A program made the translations under genes and the position numbers. A stretch of 64,000 bases of DNA from an uncultured Hyphomicrobiales bacterium (GTDB taxonomy: Bacteria; Pseudomonadota; Alphaproteobacteria; Rhizobiales; Xanthobacteraceae), in NCBI GenBank assembly GCA_903839845.1, contig CAIMEA010000193.1, forward strand, positions 1 to 64,000, written 5' to 3'. Below, piece after piece: positions 53,098 through 62,696 of the stretch. Positions within the stretch are counted from its first letter, which is position 1. Every line of letters starts with the position of its first letter. The notes beneath the pieces are model-generated. The model was not told where the DNA came from. It ran no database searches and worked only from the letters and a program-made list of their open reading frames with translations.

Positions 53098-54318
53098 TCA
53101 GGCGTCAACGTGCTTGAGCACGATCGAGGCATTGGTGCCGCCGAAGCCGAACGAGTTCGACAGCACGGCGCCGAGTTTCACATTGTCCTTGCGTTCGCGC
53201 AGGATCGGCATGTCGGCGAAGTCCGGATCGATAGTTTCAATATTGGCGCTCTTGCACAGGAAGCCGTTGTTCATCATCAGCAGCGAGTAGATCGCCTCCT
53301 GCACGCCGGCGGCGCCGAGCGAATGGCCGGACAGCGACTTGGTCGCCGAAATCGGCGGGCACTTGTCGCCGAACACCTCGCGGATGGCGCCGATCTCGGC
53401 GGCGTCGCCGACCGGCGTCGCGGTGGCGTGCGGATTGATGTAATCGATCGGCGCCTTGCAGGTCTCGATTGCCATCTTCATGCAGCGCATCGCGCCTTCG
53501 CCGGACGGCGCCACCATGTCGGCGCCGTCCGAGGTCGCGCCGTAGCCGGCGATCTCGGCATAGATTTTCGCACCCCTCGCGCGGGCGTGTTCGAGTTCTT
53601 CCAGAACCAGCACGCCGGCGCCGCCGGCGATGACGAAGCCATCGCGACTGACATCGTAGGCGCGCGACGCGGTCTGTGGCGTATCGTTATATTTCGTTGA
53701 CATCGCGCCCATGGCGTCGAACATGTTCGACAATGTCCAGTGCAGCTCTTCCGAGCCGCCGGCGAACACCATGTCCTGCTTGCCCCATTGAATGAGCTCG
53801 GCGGCGTTGCCGATGCAGTGATTGGAGGTCGCGCAGGCCGACGAGATCGAATAGTTGACGCCCTTGATCTTGAACCAGGTGGCGAGCGTCGCCGACGCCG
53901 TCGACGACATCACCTTCGGCACGGCGAAGGGGCCAATGCGCTTCGGCGAGTTGTTCTTGCGGGTGATGTCGGCGGCGTCGACGAGAATGCTGGTCGACGG
54001 GCCGCCCGAGCCCATGACGATGCCAGTGCGCGGATTGACGATGTCCTTTTCCTCGACGCCCGAATCGCGGATCGCCTGTTCCATGGCGACGTGATTCCAC
54101 GCCGAACCGGGACCGAGGAAACGCATGGCGCGGCGGTCGATGGAGCCGGCGGGGTCGAGCGTCGGCATGCCCTGCACCTGGCAGCGGAAGCCATGCGCGG
54201 CGAACTCCTCCGACCGCGTGATGCCGGATTTGGCTTCGCGCAGACTGGCGAGGACTTCCTGCGTGTTATTGCCGATGGATGAGACGATGCCCATCCCGGT
54301 GACGACTACCCGTCTCAT
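53098..54318 (-). CDS. fabB: 3-oxoacyl-ACP synthase I (FabB)
   Basis: Condensing enzyme needed for unsaturated fatty acid synthesis. 406 residues: active-site Cys162 in [12 protein letters not shown], His in [11 protein letters not shown] (about 298) and His in [12 protein letters not shown] (about 333). Adjacent fabA makes it FabB and not FabF. The gap to fabA is 140 bp. Confidence 0.96.
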   Translation of the reverse strand: MRRVVVTGMGIVSSIGNNTQEVLASLREAKSGITRSEEFAAHGFRCQVQGMPTLDPAGSIDRRAMRFLGPGSAWNHVAMEQAIRDSGVEEKDIVNPRTGIVMGSGGPSTSILVDAADITRKNNSPKRIGPFAVPKVMSSTASATLATWFKIKGVNYSISSACATSNHCIGNAAELIQWGKQDMVFAGGSEELHWTLSNMFDAMGAMSTKYNDTPQTASRAYDVSRDGFVIAGGAGVLVLEELEHARARGAKIYAEIAGYGATSDGADMVAPSGEGAMRCMKMAIETCKAPIDYINPHATATPVGDAAEIGAIREVFGDKCPPISATKSLSGHSLGAAGVQEAIYSLLMMNNGFLCKSANIETIDPDFADMPILRERKDNVKLGAVLSNSFGFGGTNASIVLKHVDA

Positions 54319-54458
54319 GGCCGTTTATCCTCACACATACCGCATCTGCCGCTTTTGCCGCGTCTGGCGGTGATTGGGCACATTTGGGCCACCTGAGGCA
54401 ACAGCGCAAGGTAGGGCGCAAATCTGGACACATGCCCGGCCGCAAGCACGAAATAGCC

Positions 54459-54983
54459 TTAGCCGCCCACCGGCGCCGCATCCTTGAACAGGCCGACTTT
54501 GAGGTCGCTGGCCTTGTAGATGACCTTGCCGTCGGCCTCTACCCAGCCGTCGGCAATGCCGAGCACCAGTTTGGAGCGCATCACGCGCTTGAAGTCGACG
54601 CCATAGACGACCTTCTTCACGCTCGGCAACACTTGGTCGCTGAATTTGATCTCGCCGGTGGCGATCGCGCGGCCACGGCCGGGCGCACCCAGCCAGCCGA
54701 GGAAAAAGCCGACCATCTGCCAGAGCGCATCGAGACCGAGGCACCCCGGCATCACCGGATCGCCCTTGAAGTGGCACTGGAAGAACCAGAGGTCAGGGTT
54801 CACGTCGAGTTCCGCGCGCACCATGCCCTTGCCATGTGGGCCGCCATCTTCCGAAATCTCGGTGATGCGGTCGAACATCAGCATGGGCGGCAGCGGCAGC
54901 TGGGCGTTTCCCGGACCGAACAGCTCGCCCCGGCCACAGGCCAGCAAGTCTTCGTAGGCGAAACTGTGACGCCGGTTTTCCAT
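54459..54983 (-). CDS. fabA: 3-hydroxydecanoyl-ACP dehydratase/isomerase
   Basis: Introduces the cis double bond at the C10 stage. 174 residues with catalytic His71 in [14 protein letters not shown] and Asp85 in LGLDALWQM, matching E. coli spacing. First gene of the fabA-fabB-fabI series. Divergent from irr with a gap of about 285 bp that must hold both promoters; I could not define them. Confidence 0.96.
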   Translation of the reverse strand: MENRRHSFAYEDLLACGRGELFGPGNAQLPLPPMLMFDRITEISEDGGPHGKGMVRAELDVNPDLWFFQCHFKGDPVMPGCLGLDALWQMVGFFLGWLGAPGRGRAIATGEIKFSDQVLPSVKKVVYGVDFKRVMRSKLVLGIADGWVEADGKVIYKASDLKVGLFKDAAPVGG

Positions 54984-55270
54984 CGTCGAAATATCCCCGT
55001 ATGGCGGGTTTGCCCTGAATTGGTGAATTTCCTAACACACCGGACGGGGGTGGCAAAGATGCGCCGGCCGGCTGCACGGACAGTTTTCCTGCGGAATTTC
55101 AGCCGAGTAGGCCGGTATTAGGCGACAATCGCTTTTGCGAAGGAGTTGCATCTGGGGGCTGGTTTCGATATGTTGCAAGCGAAACGGGTTTGCTTGGCAT
55201 CTTCGTTCGGTTCGGGCCGCCGCTACGGACGCGTCGGCGCGGACTGCTTGTGATTTACATGGGCGAAACA

Positions 55271-55759
55271 ATGACCCAGACGCGTACCGTCCTGCTTCCT
55301 GTCGCCAAGGCGGATATCGCGCCGGCGGCGGACCGCACCTCGCTCACCGGCTGCCCCTGGCACGACGTGAAGGCGATGCTGCGCGGCGTCGGTTTGCGCC
55401 CCACGCGCCAGCGCATGGCGTTGGGTTGGATTCTGTTCGGCAAAGGCGACCGCCACCTGACCGCCGAGGCGCTGTACGAAGAAGCCTCGCGCGCCAAGGT
55501 GCCGGTGTCGCTGGCGACCATCTACAACACGCTGCACCAGTTCACCGAGGTCGGCCTCCTGCGCCAGGTGCCGGTCGATGGGTCGAAGGCCTATTTCGAC
55601 ACCAATGCGTCGTCGCATCACCACTTCTTCGTCGAGGGTGAAGACGAACTGCTCGACATTCCGGGCGCCGAAGTGATTGTCGGCAAGACCCCCGAGCCGC
55701 CGGAAGGCTACGAGATCGCCCGCGTCGATGTCGTCGTGCGCCTGCGCCGCAAGGCCTAG
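55271..55759 (+). CDS. irr: Iron response regulator Irr
   Basis: Fur-superfamily regulator of haem and iron metabolism in Rhizobiales. About 162 residues from MTQTRTVLL; ATG at 55259 is an alternative. The N-terminal haem regulatory motif GCPWHD (residues 27-32) is present as in Bradyrhizobium Irr, the DNA-binding part has GLRPTRQRMALGWILF and LATIYNTLHQF, and the His-rich haem site reads SSHHHFF. In Bradyrhizobium, haem binding at these sites leads to Irr degradation. Confidence 0.95.
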   Translation: MTQTRTVLLPVAKADIAPAADRTSLTGCPWHDVKAMLRGVGLRPTRQRMALGWILFGKGDRHLTAEALYEEASRAKVPVSLATIYNTLHQFTEVGLLRQVPVDGSKAYFDTNASSHHHFFVEGEDELLDIPGAEVIVGKTPEPPEGYEIARVDVVVRLRRKA

Positions 55760-55822
55760 ACTTATCAAGTCATAGTTTTATTGGGTCGCGCGTGTCGAAC
55801 GCGCGGCTTTTCCATTTTCATC

Positions 55823-56035
55823 TCACGCTTGCCAAAACCATTTGCCACATTCGTCGGCGCGCTGCCGCTCGCTCAGGCCGATATCGGTGAGACGATACAT
55901 CTCCAGCGCGCGCAGGTCGCGGCGCGTGCGACTGCGTCGCAGCCACAGGCCGATGGCCGAAATTACTGCCAGCAGAATTTTCCTTCGTTCCGGGTACGCG
56001 ATACGCGACTTTTCGTCGAGCGTGGTCATGGCCAT
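55823..56035 (-). CDS. DUF1127 (YjiS-like) small protein
   Basis: 70 residues. The C-terminal half carries the DUF1127 pattern RDLRALEMYRLTDIGLSERQ followed by a Trp-rich tail (GKWFWQA). Such Arg-rich small proteins in alphaproteobacteria affect RNA turnover and phosphate/C-metabolism; the role of this one is unknown. It is convergent with irr and divergent from the ArsR-type gene. Confidence 0.8.
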   Translation of the reverse strand: MAMTTLDEKSRIAYPERRKILLAVISAIGLWLRRSRTRRDLRALEMYRLTDIGLSERQRADECGKWFWQA

Positions 56036-56166
56036 GCCTGCACCTGTGCGGTTATTGATTGCCGCACGATGCCGCCGCGCCGCGCCGAAATGGTTCGGCC
56101 AAGGCCGAAGCCTTGCCGCGCCAAATGGCCTAGACTGCTTGCAACGGGTTCACGGAGTTTTTGCAA

Positions 56167-56880
56167 ATGGCGAGCAATGCCGCCTTCGCGGAAGTGGCGA
56201 GCCTTGCCGGCGATCCGGGGCGCGCCGGCATGCTGCATGCGCTGATGGACGGCCGGGCGCTGACCGCGACCGAATTGGCGGGCGTCGCGGGAATTACGCC
56301 CCAAACCGCCTCGGGGCATCTGGCGCAATTGACGGCCGGGGGCCTTGTCACCGTGCAGCAGCAGGGCCGCCATCGCTATCACCGGCTGGCCTCTCCAGCC
56401 GTTGCGCGCATGCTGGAAAGCATCATGCAGGTCGCCGCCGGTTCGGCGCCGAAGAGGAAAGCCTTTGTCGGGCCGCGCGATCTGGCGCTGCGTGCCGCGC
56501 GCACCTGCTACGATCATCTCGCCGGTCACCTTGGCGTCGCGCTCGCCGATGCTCTGGTCGCCAACGGCCAGATTGAATTATCGGGCGACGCCGGCATCGT
56601 CACCGGCAAGGGCGCGGCCTTGTTCGACCGGCTCGGCCTCGAGCTGGACGCAAACATTCACAAGAATGGATCGGGCAAACGCAAAGGCCGCATGCTGTGC
56701 CGGCCGTGCCTGGACTGGAGCGAGCGCCGGCCGCATCTGGCCGGCCAGGTTGGCCGCGCGCTATGCCGGCATTGCTTTACCGCCGGCTGGATCAAGCATG
56801 TCGATGGCACGCGCGCGGTCGCCGTGACACCCAAAGGTCAGCGCAATTTCAGGGAAATTTTCAGGATCGAAGGCGTCTAA
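56167..56880 (+). CDS. ArsR-family winged-helix regulator
   Basis: About 237 residues. The N-terminal winged helix reads LTATELAGVAGITPQTASGHLAQL and GRHRYHRL; the C-terminal half has RPCLDWSERRPHLAGQVG, a hallmark of the longer ArsR subgroup, plus a second pair CRHC, so a zinc site C-x2-C...C-x2-C is possible. ATG at 56167 is preferred over TTG at 56161; GGAG is 9 bases upstream. Target unknown. Confidence 0.85.
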   Translation: MASNAAFAEVASLAGDPGRAGMLHALMDGRALTATELAGVAGITPQTASGHLAQLTAGGLVTVQQQGRHRYHRLASPAVARMLESIMQVAAGSAPKRKAFVGPRDLALRAARTCYDHLAGHLGVALADALVANGQIELSGDAGIVTGKGAALFDRLGLELDANIHKNGSGKRKGRMLCRPCLDWSERRPHLAGQVGRALCRHCFTAGWIKHVDGTRAVAVTPKGQRNFREIFRIEGV

Positions 56881-56889
56881 CGGAAACCG

Positions 56890-57441
56890 CTACTCGATCT
56901 TCTCGTTCGGGTAGGCGCCCCAGAGGCGCTCCTGCGCGATCCAGCCGGTGAAGTCCTTGCCCGACACCTGACACCATTTGCCGGTGCAGGTCTTGATCTG
57001 GGCGAGCACGCCGGATTGCAGCCGCGCCGCGACCGCCGCATCGGGCTCGGCCTTTTCGTACAACGGCACCAGTTCGTCTTTCAGGGTCGGCACCACAACG
57101 GCGGTGCGCTTTCCCGACAGAAGCGAGTGATAGACCCACCCCTCGGCGCCTTCCCAGTCGCGGATGCGGCGCCAGTTCTCGAACTCGGCGGTGATCTCCA
57201 CCGGCATGCCGGCGCGGGTATAGACCCAGCGCACTTCCTGGTCCTTGTTCGGGCCGGAGCGCACATTGACGCGGTCGGACTTCAGGCTGACGAAGCGCGG
57301 GATCGGCAAGCCGCTGACCGCGCCGGCGGCCGGCTCCCCGGTCTGGGCGAGCGGCGCGAAAGATACGGCAAAAAGGCCGACCAGCAGCGCCCGCCCGGCC
57401 AGCGATAAGGCCGTCCGGACGCTTTGTGTTGTCATTGCCAT
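56890..57441 (-). CDS. Exported bacterial SH3-domain protein
   Basis: About 183 residues from MAMTTQSVRTALSLAG. Signal peptide to about residue 32 (LLVGLFAVSFAPLAQT), then two SH3b-like repeats: RVNVRSGPNKDQEVRWVYTRAGMPVEI with WRRIRDWEGAEGWVY, and a second with TGKWCQVSGKDFTGWI. Likely periplasmic, possibly cell-wall binding. A longer frame to 57555 exists but lacks a signal at its start. It converges on the ArsR-type gene with a 9-bp gap. Confidence 0.8.
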   Translation of the reverse strand: MAMTTQSVRTALSLAGRALLVGLFAVSFAPLAQTGEPAAGAVSGLPIPRFVSLKSDRVNVRSGPNKDQEVRWVYTRAGMPVEITAEFENWRRIRDWEGAEGWVYHSLLSGKRTAVVVPTLKDELVPLYEKAEPDAAVAARLQSGVLAQIKTCTGKWCQVSGKDFTGWIAQERLWGAYPNEKIE

Positions 57442-57575
57442 CTGGTAGGAAAAAGAAGGAATTTTCGGCCTCACGCACATGAAACGGGAGTGTGGTCGAG
57501 CGCGGTTAAAGAGACCTTTATCGGCGGCCAGAACGGTATTCACGTCGGCAATCAAGACAGCAAGACCCGAAGATC

Positions 57576-58577
57576 ATGTCCAAACCCAAGAAGCCAGTCG
57601 TCGTCGTCACCCGCAAATTGCCCGACTCGGTCGAGCTGCGCATGCGGGAACTTTTCGACGCCCGTCTCAACCCGGACGACAAGCCGATGACGGCGGCGGC
57701 ATTGGCCGAGGCGGTCAAGACCGCTGATGTGCTGGTGCCGACGGTCACTGACCGGATCGATACCGCCGTTCTGTCGAAGGCCGGCGAGCAACTCAGGCTG
57801 ATCGCCAATTTCGGCAATGGCGTCGACAATATCGATGTCGCCACCGCGGTTCAGCGCGGCATCACCGTCACCAACACGCCGGGCGTTCTCACCGAAGACA
57901 CCGCCGACATGACGATGGCGCTGATCCTGTCGGTGCCGCGCCGTTTGGTCGAAGGCTCGAACGTTCTGATCTCGAACGAGGACTGGACCGGCTGGACGCC
58001 GACCTGGATGCTCGGCCACCGCATCTGGGGCAAGCGCCTCGGCATCATCGGCATGGGCCGTATCGGCCAGGCGGTGGCGCGGCGCGCCCGCGCCTTCGGT
58101 CTGCAGGTGCATTATCATAACCGCCGCAAGGTCGCGCCGAAGATCGAGGAAGAACTCGACGCCACCTACTGGGAAAGTCTCGACCAGATGCTGGCGCGTA
58201 TGGACATTGTCTCGGTCAATTGTCCGCATACGCCGGCGACGTTTCATCTGCTGTCGGCGCGGCGCCTGAAAATGCTGCGGCCGGAGGCGTTCATCGTCAA
58301 CACCGCGCGCGGGGAGGTGATCGACGAGAACGCGCTGGCGCGGTTGCTGGAGTCGGGCGACATCGCCGGCGCCGGTCTCGACGTGTTCGAGCACGAACCG
58401 GCGGTCAATCCGAAACTGTTGAAGCTCGCCAAGGCCGGCAAGGTCGTGCTGCTGCCGCATATGGGCTCGGCGACCATCGAAGGCCGCGTCGATATGGGCG
58501 AGAAGGTCATCATCAACATCAAGACCTTCATGGACGGGCATCGTCCGCCGGATCGCGTTCTGCCGTCGATGCTTTAG
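57576..58577 (+). CDS. D-2-hydroxyacid dehydrogenase (glyoxylate/hydroxypyruvate reductase type)
   Basis: 333 residues with the NAD(P) site GIIGMGRIGQAVARRA, NTPGVLTEDTADMTMAL, the catalytic Arg in NTARGEVIDENAL, Glu in DVFEHEP and His in LLPHMGSAT. This matches glyoxylate reductases of the D-isomer-specific family. Divergent from the SH3 gene. Confidence 0.9.
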   Translation: MSKPKKPVVVVTRKLPDSVELRMRELFDARLNPDDKPMTAAALAEAVKTADVLVPTVTDRIDTAVLSKAGEQLRLIANFGNGVDNIDVATAVQRGITVTNTPGVLTEDTADMTMALILSVPRRLVEGSNVLISNEDWTGWTPTWMLGHRIWGKRLGIIGMGRIGQAVARRARAFGLQVHYHNRRKVAPKIEEELDATYWESLDQMLARMDIVSVNCPHTPATFHLLSARRLKMLRPEAFIVNTARGEVIDENALARLLESGDIAGAGLDVFEHEPAVNPKLLKLAKAGKVVLLPHMGSATIEGRVDMGEKVIINIKTFMDGHRPPDRVLPSML

Positions 58578-58600
58578 AGCGCTTGACGACTCACCAGTGC

Positions 58601-58686
58601 CGCCATGCCCGGCCTTGCGCCGGGCATCAACGTCTTTCTTTGAAGAGAGCAAGGCGTGGATGGCCGGGACGAGCCCGGCCATGACG
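58601..58686. repeat. Palindromic intergenic repeat, family A copy 5
   Basis: CGCCATGCCCGGCCTTGCGC at the left and GACGAGCCCGGCCATGACG at the right, 24 bp after the dehydrogenase stop and before the convergent zinc-ribbon gene. Confidence 0.75.
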
Positions 58687-58723
58687 CGAATGGGAACCGA
58701 GACAAGAAGCGCGAACCAGTCTG

Positions 58724-58945
58724 CTACTTGCGCGGCTTGACCCGGCGGTCGGCGGCATCCTCGATATAGATCATGCGCTTGAAATACATGCCGCGATGGC
58801 CGCACTTCGGGCACGGCACGCAAAACTCGACGCTGACCATGCCGGGCTGGCGCACGACGATCGGCGAGCGGCACTTCTCGCATTCGACGACGCCGCGCTG
58901 ATAAACGCCGAGCGCTTGGTTGGCGATTTGCTGGGCCGAATACAT
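58724..58945 (-). CDS. Small zinc-ribbon protein
   Basis: 73 residues with two cysteine pairs, CEKC (about 22-25) and CPKC (about 45-48), spaced as a zinc ribbon; a fifth Cys precedes the second pair. A short helical N-terminus (SAQQIANQALGVYQRG) and a basic tail frame it. No named function. Probably binds nucleic acid or protein; unproven. Confidence 0.7.
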   Translation of the reverse strand: MYSAQQIANQALGVYQRGVVECEKCRSPIVVRQPGMVSVEFCVPCPKCGHRGMYFKRMIYIEDAADRRVKPRK

Positions 58946-59077
58946 GACGCGAACTCCGCATTAAATTTGAGTCCACTTTGACCGAAAAATGCTGTGCCGC
59001 TGTTAAGTCGACGTCCAGTAAAGCGTAAACGCCCGTTAGGGCTGTTCGCCGCCGGCGTCACGAAATGCGCTGCTAAA

Positions 59078-59869
59078 TCAGGACAAATCGATAATCGTCG
59101 GCGTCTTGCCGCTCAACGGATTGTCCGCGTCCCACGCATAGCTCAATGTCTCGAATCGCATGGAGCGCGCATCGACCATCAGCAGGCGGCCGACCAGGCC
59201 TTCGCCGAAGCCGATGATCTCGCGCATCACTTCCAATGCCATCATCGAACCGAGAAGGCCGGGCAGCGCGCCGAGAATGCCGGCTTCGGCGCAGGCCGGT
59301 ATCGTGCCGGCCGGCGGCGGCTCCGGAAACAGGCAGCGATAGGTCGGATTGGGCTCGCCATCGGCGCGCGTTTCGTGCGCGCGAATGGTCGTCAGCGAAC
59401 CGTCGAAAATGCCGACCGCGGCGGTGACCAATGGCTTGCGCGCGAAATAGCAGGCATCGGCGACGAGATAGCGCGTGGCGAAATTGTCCGAGCCGTCGGC
59501 GACGATATCGTAATCCGAAATCACATCGAGCGCGTTGCTGGCTTCAAGCCGCGTCATGTGCGTTTCGACTTTGACATGCGGATTGAGCCGTTCGATCGCC
59601 GCCTCCGCGCTGTCGACCTTGCGCAGGCCGATGTCCGGCGTGGCGTGGATCACCTGTCGCTGCAAATTCGACAGCGAGACAATGTCGTCGTCGACAATGC
59701 CGATGGTGCCGATGCCGGCGGCGGCGAGGTAGAGCAGCACCGGCGCGCCGAGGCCGCCGGCGCCGATCACCAGCACGCGCGCGGCTTTCAGTTTGGCCTG
59801 GCCGGGGCCGCCCACTTCGCGCAACACGATATGGCGCGCATAGCGTTCAAGTTCGGATCGATCCAGCAT
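59078..59869 (-). CDS. moeB: HesA/MoeB/ThiF-family adenylyltransferase
   Basis: Adenylates the C-terminus of a ubiquitin-like sulfur carrier (MoaD or ThiS). 263 residues from MLDRSELERYARHIVLREVGG, the MoeB start; the frame extends further upstream but without family similarity. ATP site VLVIGAGGLGAPVLLYLAAAG; ASNALDVISDYDIVADGSDNFATRYLV; the C-terminal zinc cysteines are not evident as two CxxC pairs, as in some short members. Whether it serves MoaD or ThiS is open. Confidence 0.85.
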   Translation of the reverse strand: MLDRSELERYARHIVLREVGGPGQAKLKAARVLVIGAGGLGAPVLLYLAAAGIGTIGIVDDDIVSLSNLQRQVIHATPDIGLRKVDSAEAAIERLNPHVKVETHMTRLEASNALDVISDYDIVADGSDNFATRYLVADACYFARKPLVTAAVGIFDGSLTTIRAHETRADGEPNPTYRCLFPEPPPAGTIPACAEAGILGALPGLLGSMMALEVMREIIGFGEGLVGRLLMVDARSMRFETLSYAWDADNPLSGKTPTIIDLS

Positions 59870-59998
59870 GATCGCCAACCTAGCCCAGCTCACGGCTGCC
59901 TGCGAACCGGTTTGTGCCGCCGCACGCGAGCCGCCTTGCGCCATCGGACCCATGGGCTAGAGTAAGCGTTAATCTTGGTTAGCAAGGCGTTAACTCGT

Positions 59999-61399
59999 AT
60001 GCGTTGGTTCCCTTTCGTAACGCTTTTCGCGCTTTCGCTCGGTGCGGCACCCGCTTTAGCCCAGGTGGCGGGCGCGGACGCGCCGACCTATCCGATGGAA
60101 ACCGATGCGTCGGCCGACGCGGTGCCTGCGGCCAACAAGCCACTGACATTTCCGGCGCAACCCAAAACCGCGCCGAAGCCGGCCGCCAAACCCGCGGCAA
60201 CCCCGGTTGCCGCAGCGCCGGCTAAACCGGAGCCTGCGATATCCGCCGCCGCGCCGGTCGTGTTGCCTCCGGTCCGACCGGAAGCCATCCGTGCGGTCCT
60301 TGCGCAGCCCGCCGCCGTTGCGCAGCCCGCCGCCACGGCGCAGCCCGCTGCCAATCCTCCCATCGTTGCGCCGGAAAACGAGCAGGAATTCGGCTGGAGC
60401 GTGGTCGCCGATCCGGCCACCGGCGTTCAGATCGGCTTGCCGACCAAGCTTGTGCCGCATGCCCGCGAAGCGGCGCGCGGCACGCGCTGGTCGTCGGCGC
60501 ATGGCGACGTCCAGATCGAAACCTTCCGTCTCACCGAGCCCGGTCTCAAACTGCAAAGCTTGTTCGAGCAGGAGAAGAGGGAGCCGAGCACCCGCAAGGT
60601 CGAATATAGCCTGTTGCGCGACGACAGTTTTTTCGTCAGCGGCATTCAAGGTCTGCGCAAGTTTTCCGTGCGCGCCTCGATCCGCAATGGCGAGGTGCGC
60701 GGTTTCACCATGCTGTTCGATCAGGCGATGGAAGGCATCGTCGCGCCGGTGATGGTGGCGATGGCCTCGAGCTTCTCGCCGTTTCCCCAGCGCAGCGCGC
60801 CCTTCGCGGTCTTGTCGAAACCGGTCGAATACGGCAACGGCCTGGTCGTCAGCGCGCAGGGTCACATCGTCACCGACGCGAATCTGACGCGCGGCTGTCA
60901 GGTGATCGTCGCGCAGGGACTGGGCGATGCCGAGCGCATCGCCGCCGACCGGGACAATGGCCTGGCGCTGCTGCGGGTCTATGGGCCCGGCAAATTCCAG
61001 CCGCTGTCGATGGCGAGCGACCCAGGCGCGGCCCCCGCGCCGAAGTCGGGTGATGTGACATTGCTCGGAATTCCCGACCCGAAAGAACAGGACGGCAGCG
61101 CCCGGCTGACCGAGATCAAGGCGCAGGTGACGGACGGCAATTCGATCGAATTGCGCCAGTCCGCGCCGCTGGCCGGATTTTCCGGCGCCGCCGCGTTCGA
61201 CCGTCAGGGCCGCTTTGCCGGCATGGCGGAAATGCGCAATGCCGTGCTCGCCAGCATCGCACCGGCCTTGCCGCCGCTGCGGCTCATTCGCACTGAGACG
61301 ATTCGCGCATTTCTCGAAGAGCATAAAGTGCCGGCGGCGACGGCGCAAAACGCCGATGCTTCCAAATCCGTGGTGCGTATTATCTGCGTACGGAAGTAG
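59999..61399 (+). CDS. Exported degenerate trypsin-like protease-fold protein
   Basis: About 466 residues from MRWFPFVTLFALSLG, with a signal peptide cut near ALAQ. An Ala/Pro-rich linker (to about residue 125) precedes a middle domain and a C-terminal trypsin-like fold: GNGLVVSAQGHIVTDANL where active enzymes have an NAHV histidine, DRDNGLALLRV where DLALL would give the acid, and GFSGAAAF in place of GNSGGP. Ser is kept, His and Asp seem lost, so it is likely a pseudoprotease in the periplasm. Confidence 0.7.
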   Translation: MRWFPFVTLFALSLGAAPALAQVAGADAPTYPMETDASADAVPAANKPLTFPAQPKTAPKPAAKPAATPVAAAPAKPEPAISAAAPVVLPPVRPEAIRAVLAQPAAVAQPAATAQPAANPPIVAPENEQEFGWSVVADPATGVQIGLPTKLVPHAREAARGTRWSSAHGDVQIETFRLTEPGLKLQSLFEQEKREPSTRKVEYSLLRDDSFFVSGIQGLRKFSVRASIRNGEVRGFTMLFDQAMEGIVAPVMVAMASSFSPFPQRSAPFAVLSKPVEYGNGLVVSAQGHIVTDANLTRGCQVIVAQGLGDAERIAADRDNGLALLRVYGPGKFQPLSMASDPGAAPAPKSGDVTLLGIPDPKEQDGSARLTEIKAQVTDGNSIELRQSAPLAGFSGAAAFDRQGRFAGMAEMRNAVLASIAPALPPLRLIRTETIRAFLEEHKVPAATAQNADASKSVVRIICVRK

Positions 61400-61470
61400 A
61401 CCTGTCCCGGGCGCGGCGCTTCACGAAGTGATGCGCCGCAGAACCGGGACCGTAGCGGACTCGGAAGCAG
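61400..61470. repeat. Palindromic repeat before GIY-YIG gene
   Basis: TGTCCCGGGCGCGGCGC and GCGCCGCAGAACCGGGAC pair around a TTCACGAAGTGA core. A related CCCCGGATC ... GTCCGGGGC element follows the gene (about 61781-61836), so the gene is flanked by imperfect palindromes. Confidence 0.55.
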
Positions 61471-61472
61471 CT

Positions 61473-61763
61473 ATGCGACCATGCTACGTGTACATATTAT
61501 CGAACCGAAGATACGGCGTGCTATACGTCGGTTTCACGAACAACCTCGCGCATCGCCTTTTCGAACACAAGTCACGAGCGACGCCCGGGTTTACATCCGA
61601 CTACGGTGCGACTCGGCTGGTCTATGTTGAAGAGTATCCGACGGCATAGGAAGCGCGGTCACGCGAAAGAAGTTTGAAGCGCTGGCGACGCGCCTGGAAG
61701 CTCAAGCTTATCGACGACTTTAATCCGACGTGGCGGGATCTTGCGGAAGAGTTAGCGGCCTAG
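61473..61763 (+). pseudogene. GIY-YIG nuclease (UPF0213-like) interrupted by an amber codon
   Basis: From ATG 61473 the frame reads MRPCYVYILSNRRYGVLYVGF, a GIY-YIG core, to YVEEYPTA, then TAG at 61647-61649. The same frame then continues EARSRERSLKRWRRAWKLKL and IDDFNPTWRDLAEEL to a stop at 61761-61763. Intact relatives (as I recall them) have Glu at the amber position, so a single GAG-to-TAG change explains it. Full length would be 96 residues. It lies between palindromic repeats. A sequencing error or readthrough is possible. Confidence 0.85.
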
Positions 61764-61845
61764 ATCGCTTCCGATACGGCCCCGGATCTGCGTCGCACCG
61801 CTCGCTGTCGCTCGTGCGGCGCCGCGTCCGGGGCAGGCAAAATAG

Positions 61846-62619
61846 CTACTTATTCTTCCACTGCGGCTTTCGCTTCTCGACGAAGGCCTTCATGCCTTCC
61901 TTCTGATCTTCGGTCGCAAACAATGCGTGGAAGATGCGCCGTTCGAAGGCGACGCCTTCGGCCAGACTCGATTCGAAAGCGCGGTCGACCGCTTCCTTGC
62001 CCGCCAGCACCGACGGCAGCGACATATTGGCGATGGTGTCGGCGGCCTTCATCGCTTCGTCCATCAGGCTCGCCGCCGGCACGACGCGCGCCACCAGATT
62101 GGACCGCTCGGCCTCGGCGGCATCCATCATGCGCCCGGTCAAAATCATGTCCATCGCCTTGGCCTTGCCGACCGCGCGCGTCAGCCGCTGCGTGCCGCCA
62201 ATGCCGGGAATGACGCCGAGCTTGATTTCCGGCTGGCCGAATTTGGCGTTGTCGGCGGCAATGATGATGTCGCATTGCATGGCCAGTTCGCAGCCGCCGC
62301 CGAGCGCAAAGCCCGCCACCGCGGCGACGATCGGCTTGCGCGCCCGCGTCGGCGCGTGCCAGTCGGCGGCAAAATTGCCGAGATAGGCCTCGATGAAAGT
62401 CTTGTCGGCCATCTCCTTGATGTCGGCGCCGGCGGCGAAGGCCTTGTCGCTGCCGGTTATCAGCAGACAGCCGATGGCGGCATCGGCCTCAAAGGCGTCG
62501 ATCGCTTGCGTCAGCTCCATGACCAGCGCGCGGTTGAGCGCATTGAGCGCCTGCGGCCGGTTGAGCGTGATAACGCCGACGCGGCCTTTGGTTTCGACGA
62601 TGAGATTCTGGTAGGTCAT
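61846..62619 (-). CDS. Enoyl-CoA hydratase
   Basis: Crotonase-family hydratase, 257 residues from [17 protein letters not shown]. The oxyanion-hole segment is [11 protein letters not shown], and [15 protein letters not shown] and [20 protein letters not shown] carry the two catalytic-glutamate regions (Glu in GGCELA and PEIKLG). Short-chain beta-oxidation is likely. In S. meliloti and relatives this gene lies between mutM and rpsT; here mutM is still near, but rpsT is at the other end of the window. Confidence 0.93.
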   Translation of the reverse strand: MTYQNLIVETKGRVGVITLNRPQALNALNRALVMELTQAIDAFEADAAIGCLLITGSDKAFAAGADIKEMADKTFIEAYLGNFAADWHAPTRARKPIVAAVAGFALGGGCELAMQCDIIIAADNAKFGQPEIKLGVIPGIGGTQRLTRAVGKAKAMDMILTGRMMDAAEAERSNLVARVVPAASLMDEAMKAADTIANMSLPSVLAGKEAVDRAFESSLAEGVAFERRIFHALFATEDQKEGMKAFVEKRKPQWKNK

Positions 62620-62696
62620 GAATGCGTGTCCCGGTCTGAACTGGCTGCGGCAAAGCCTAGCACAGGCCCAGCCGCGATCAGAAGAAGCGCCGCGGG

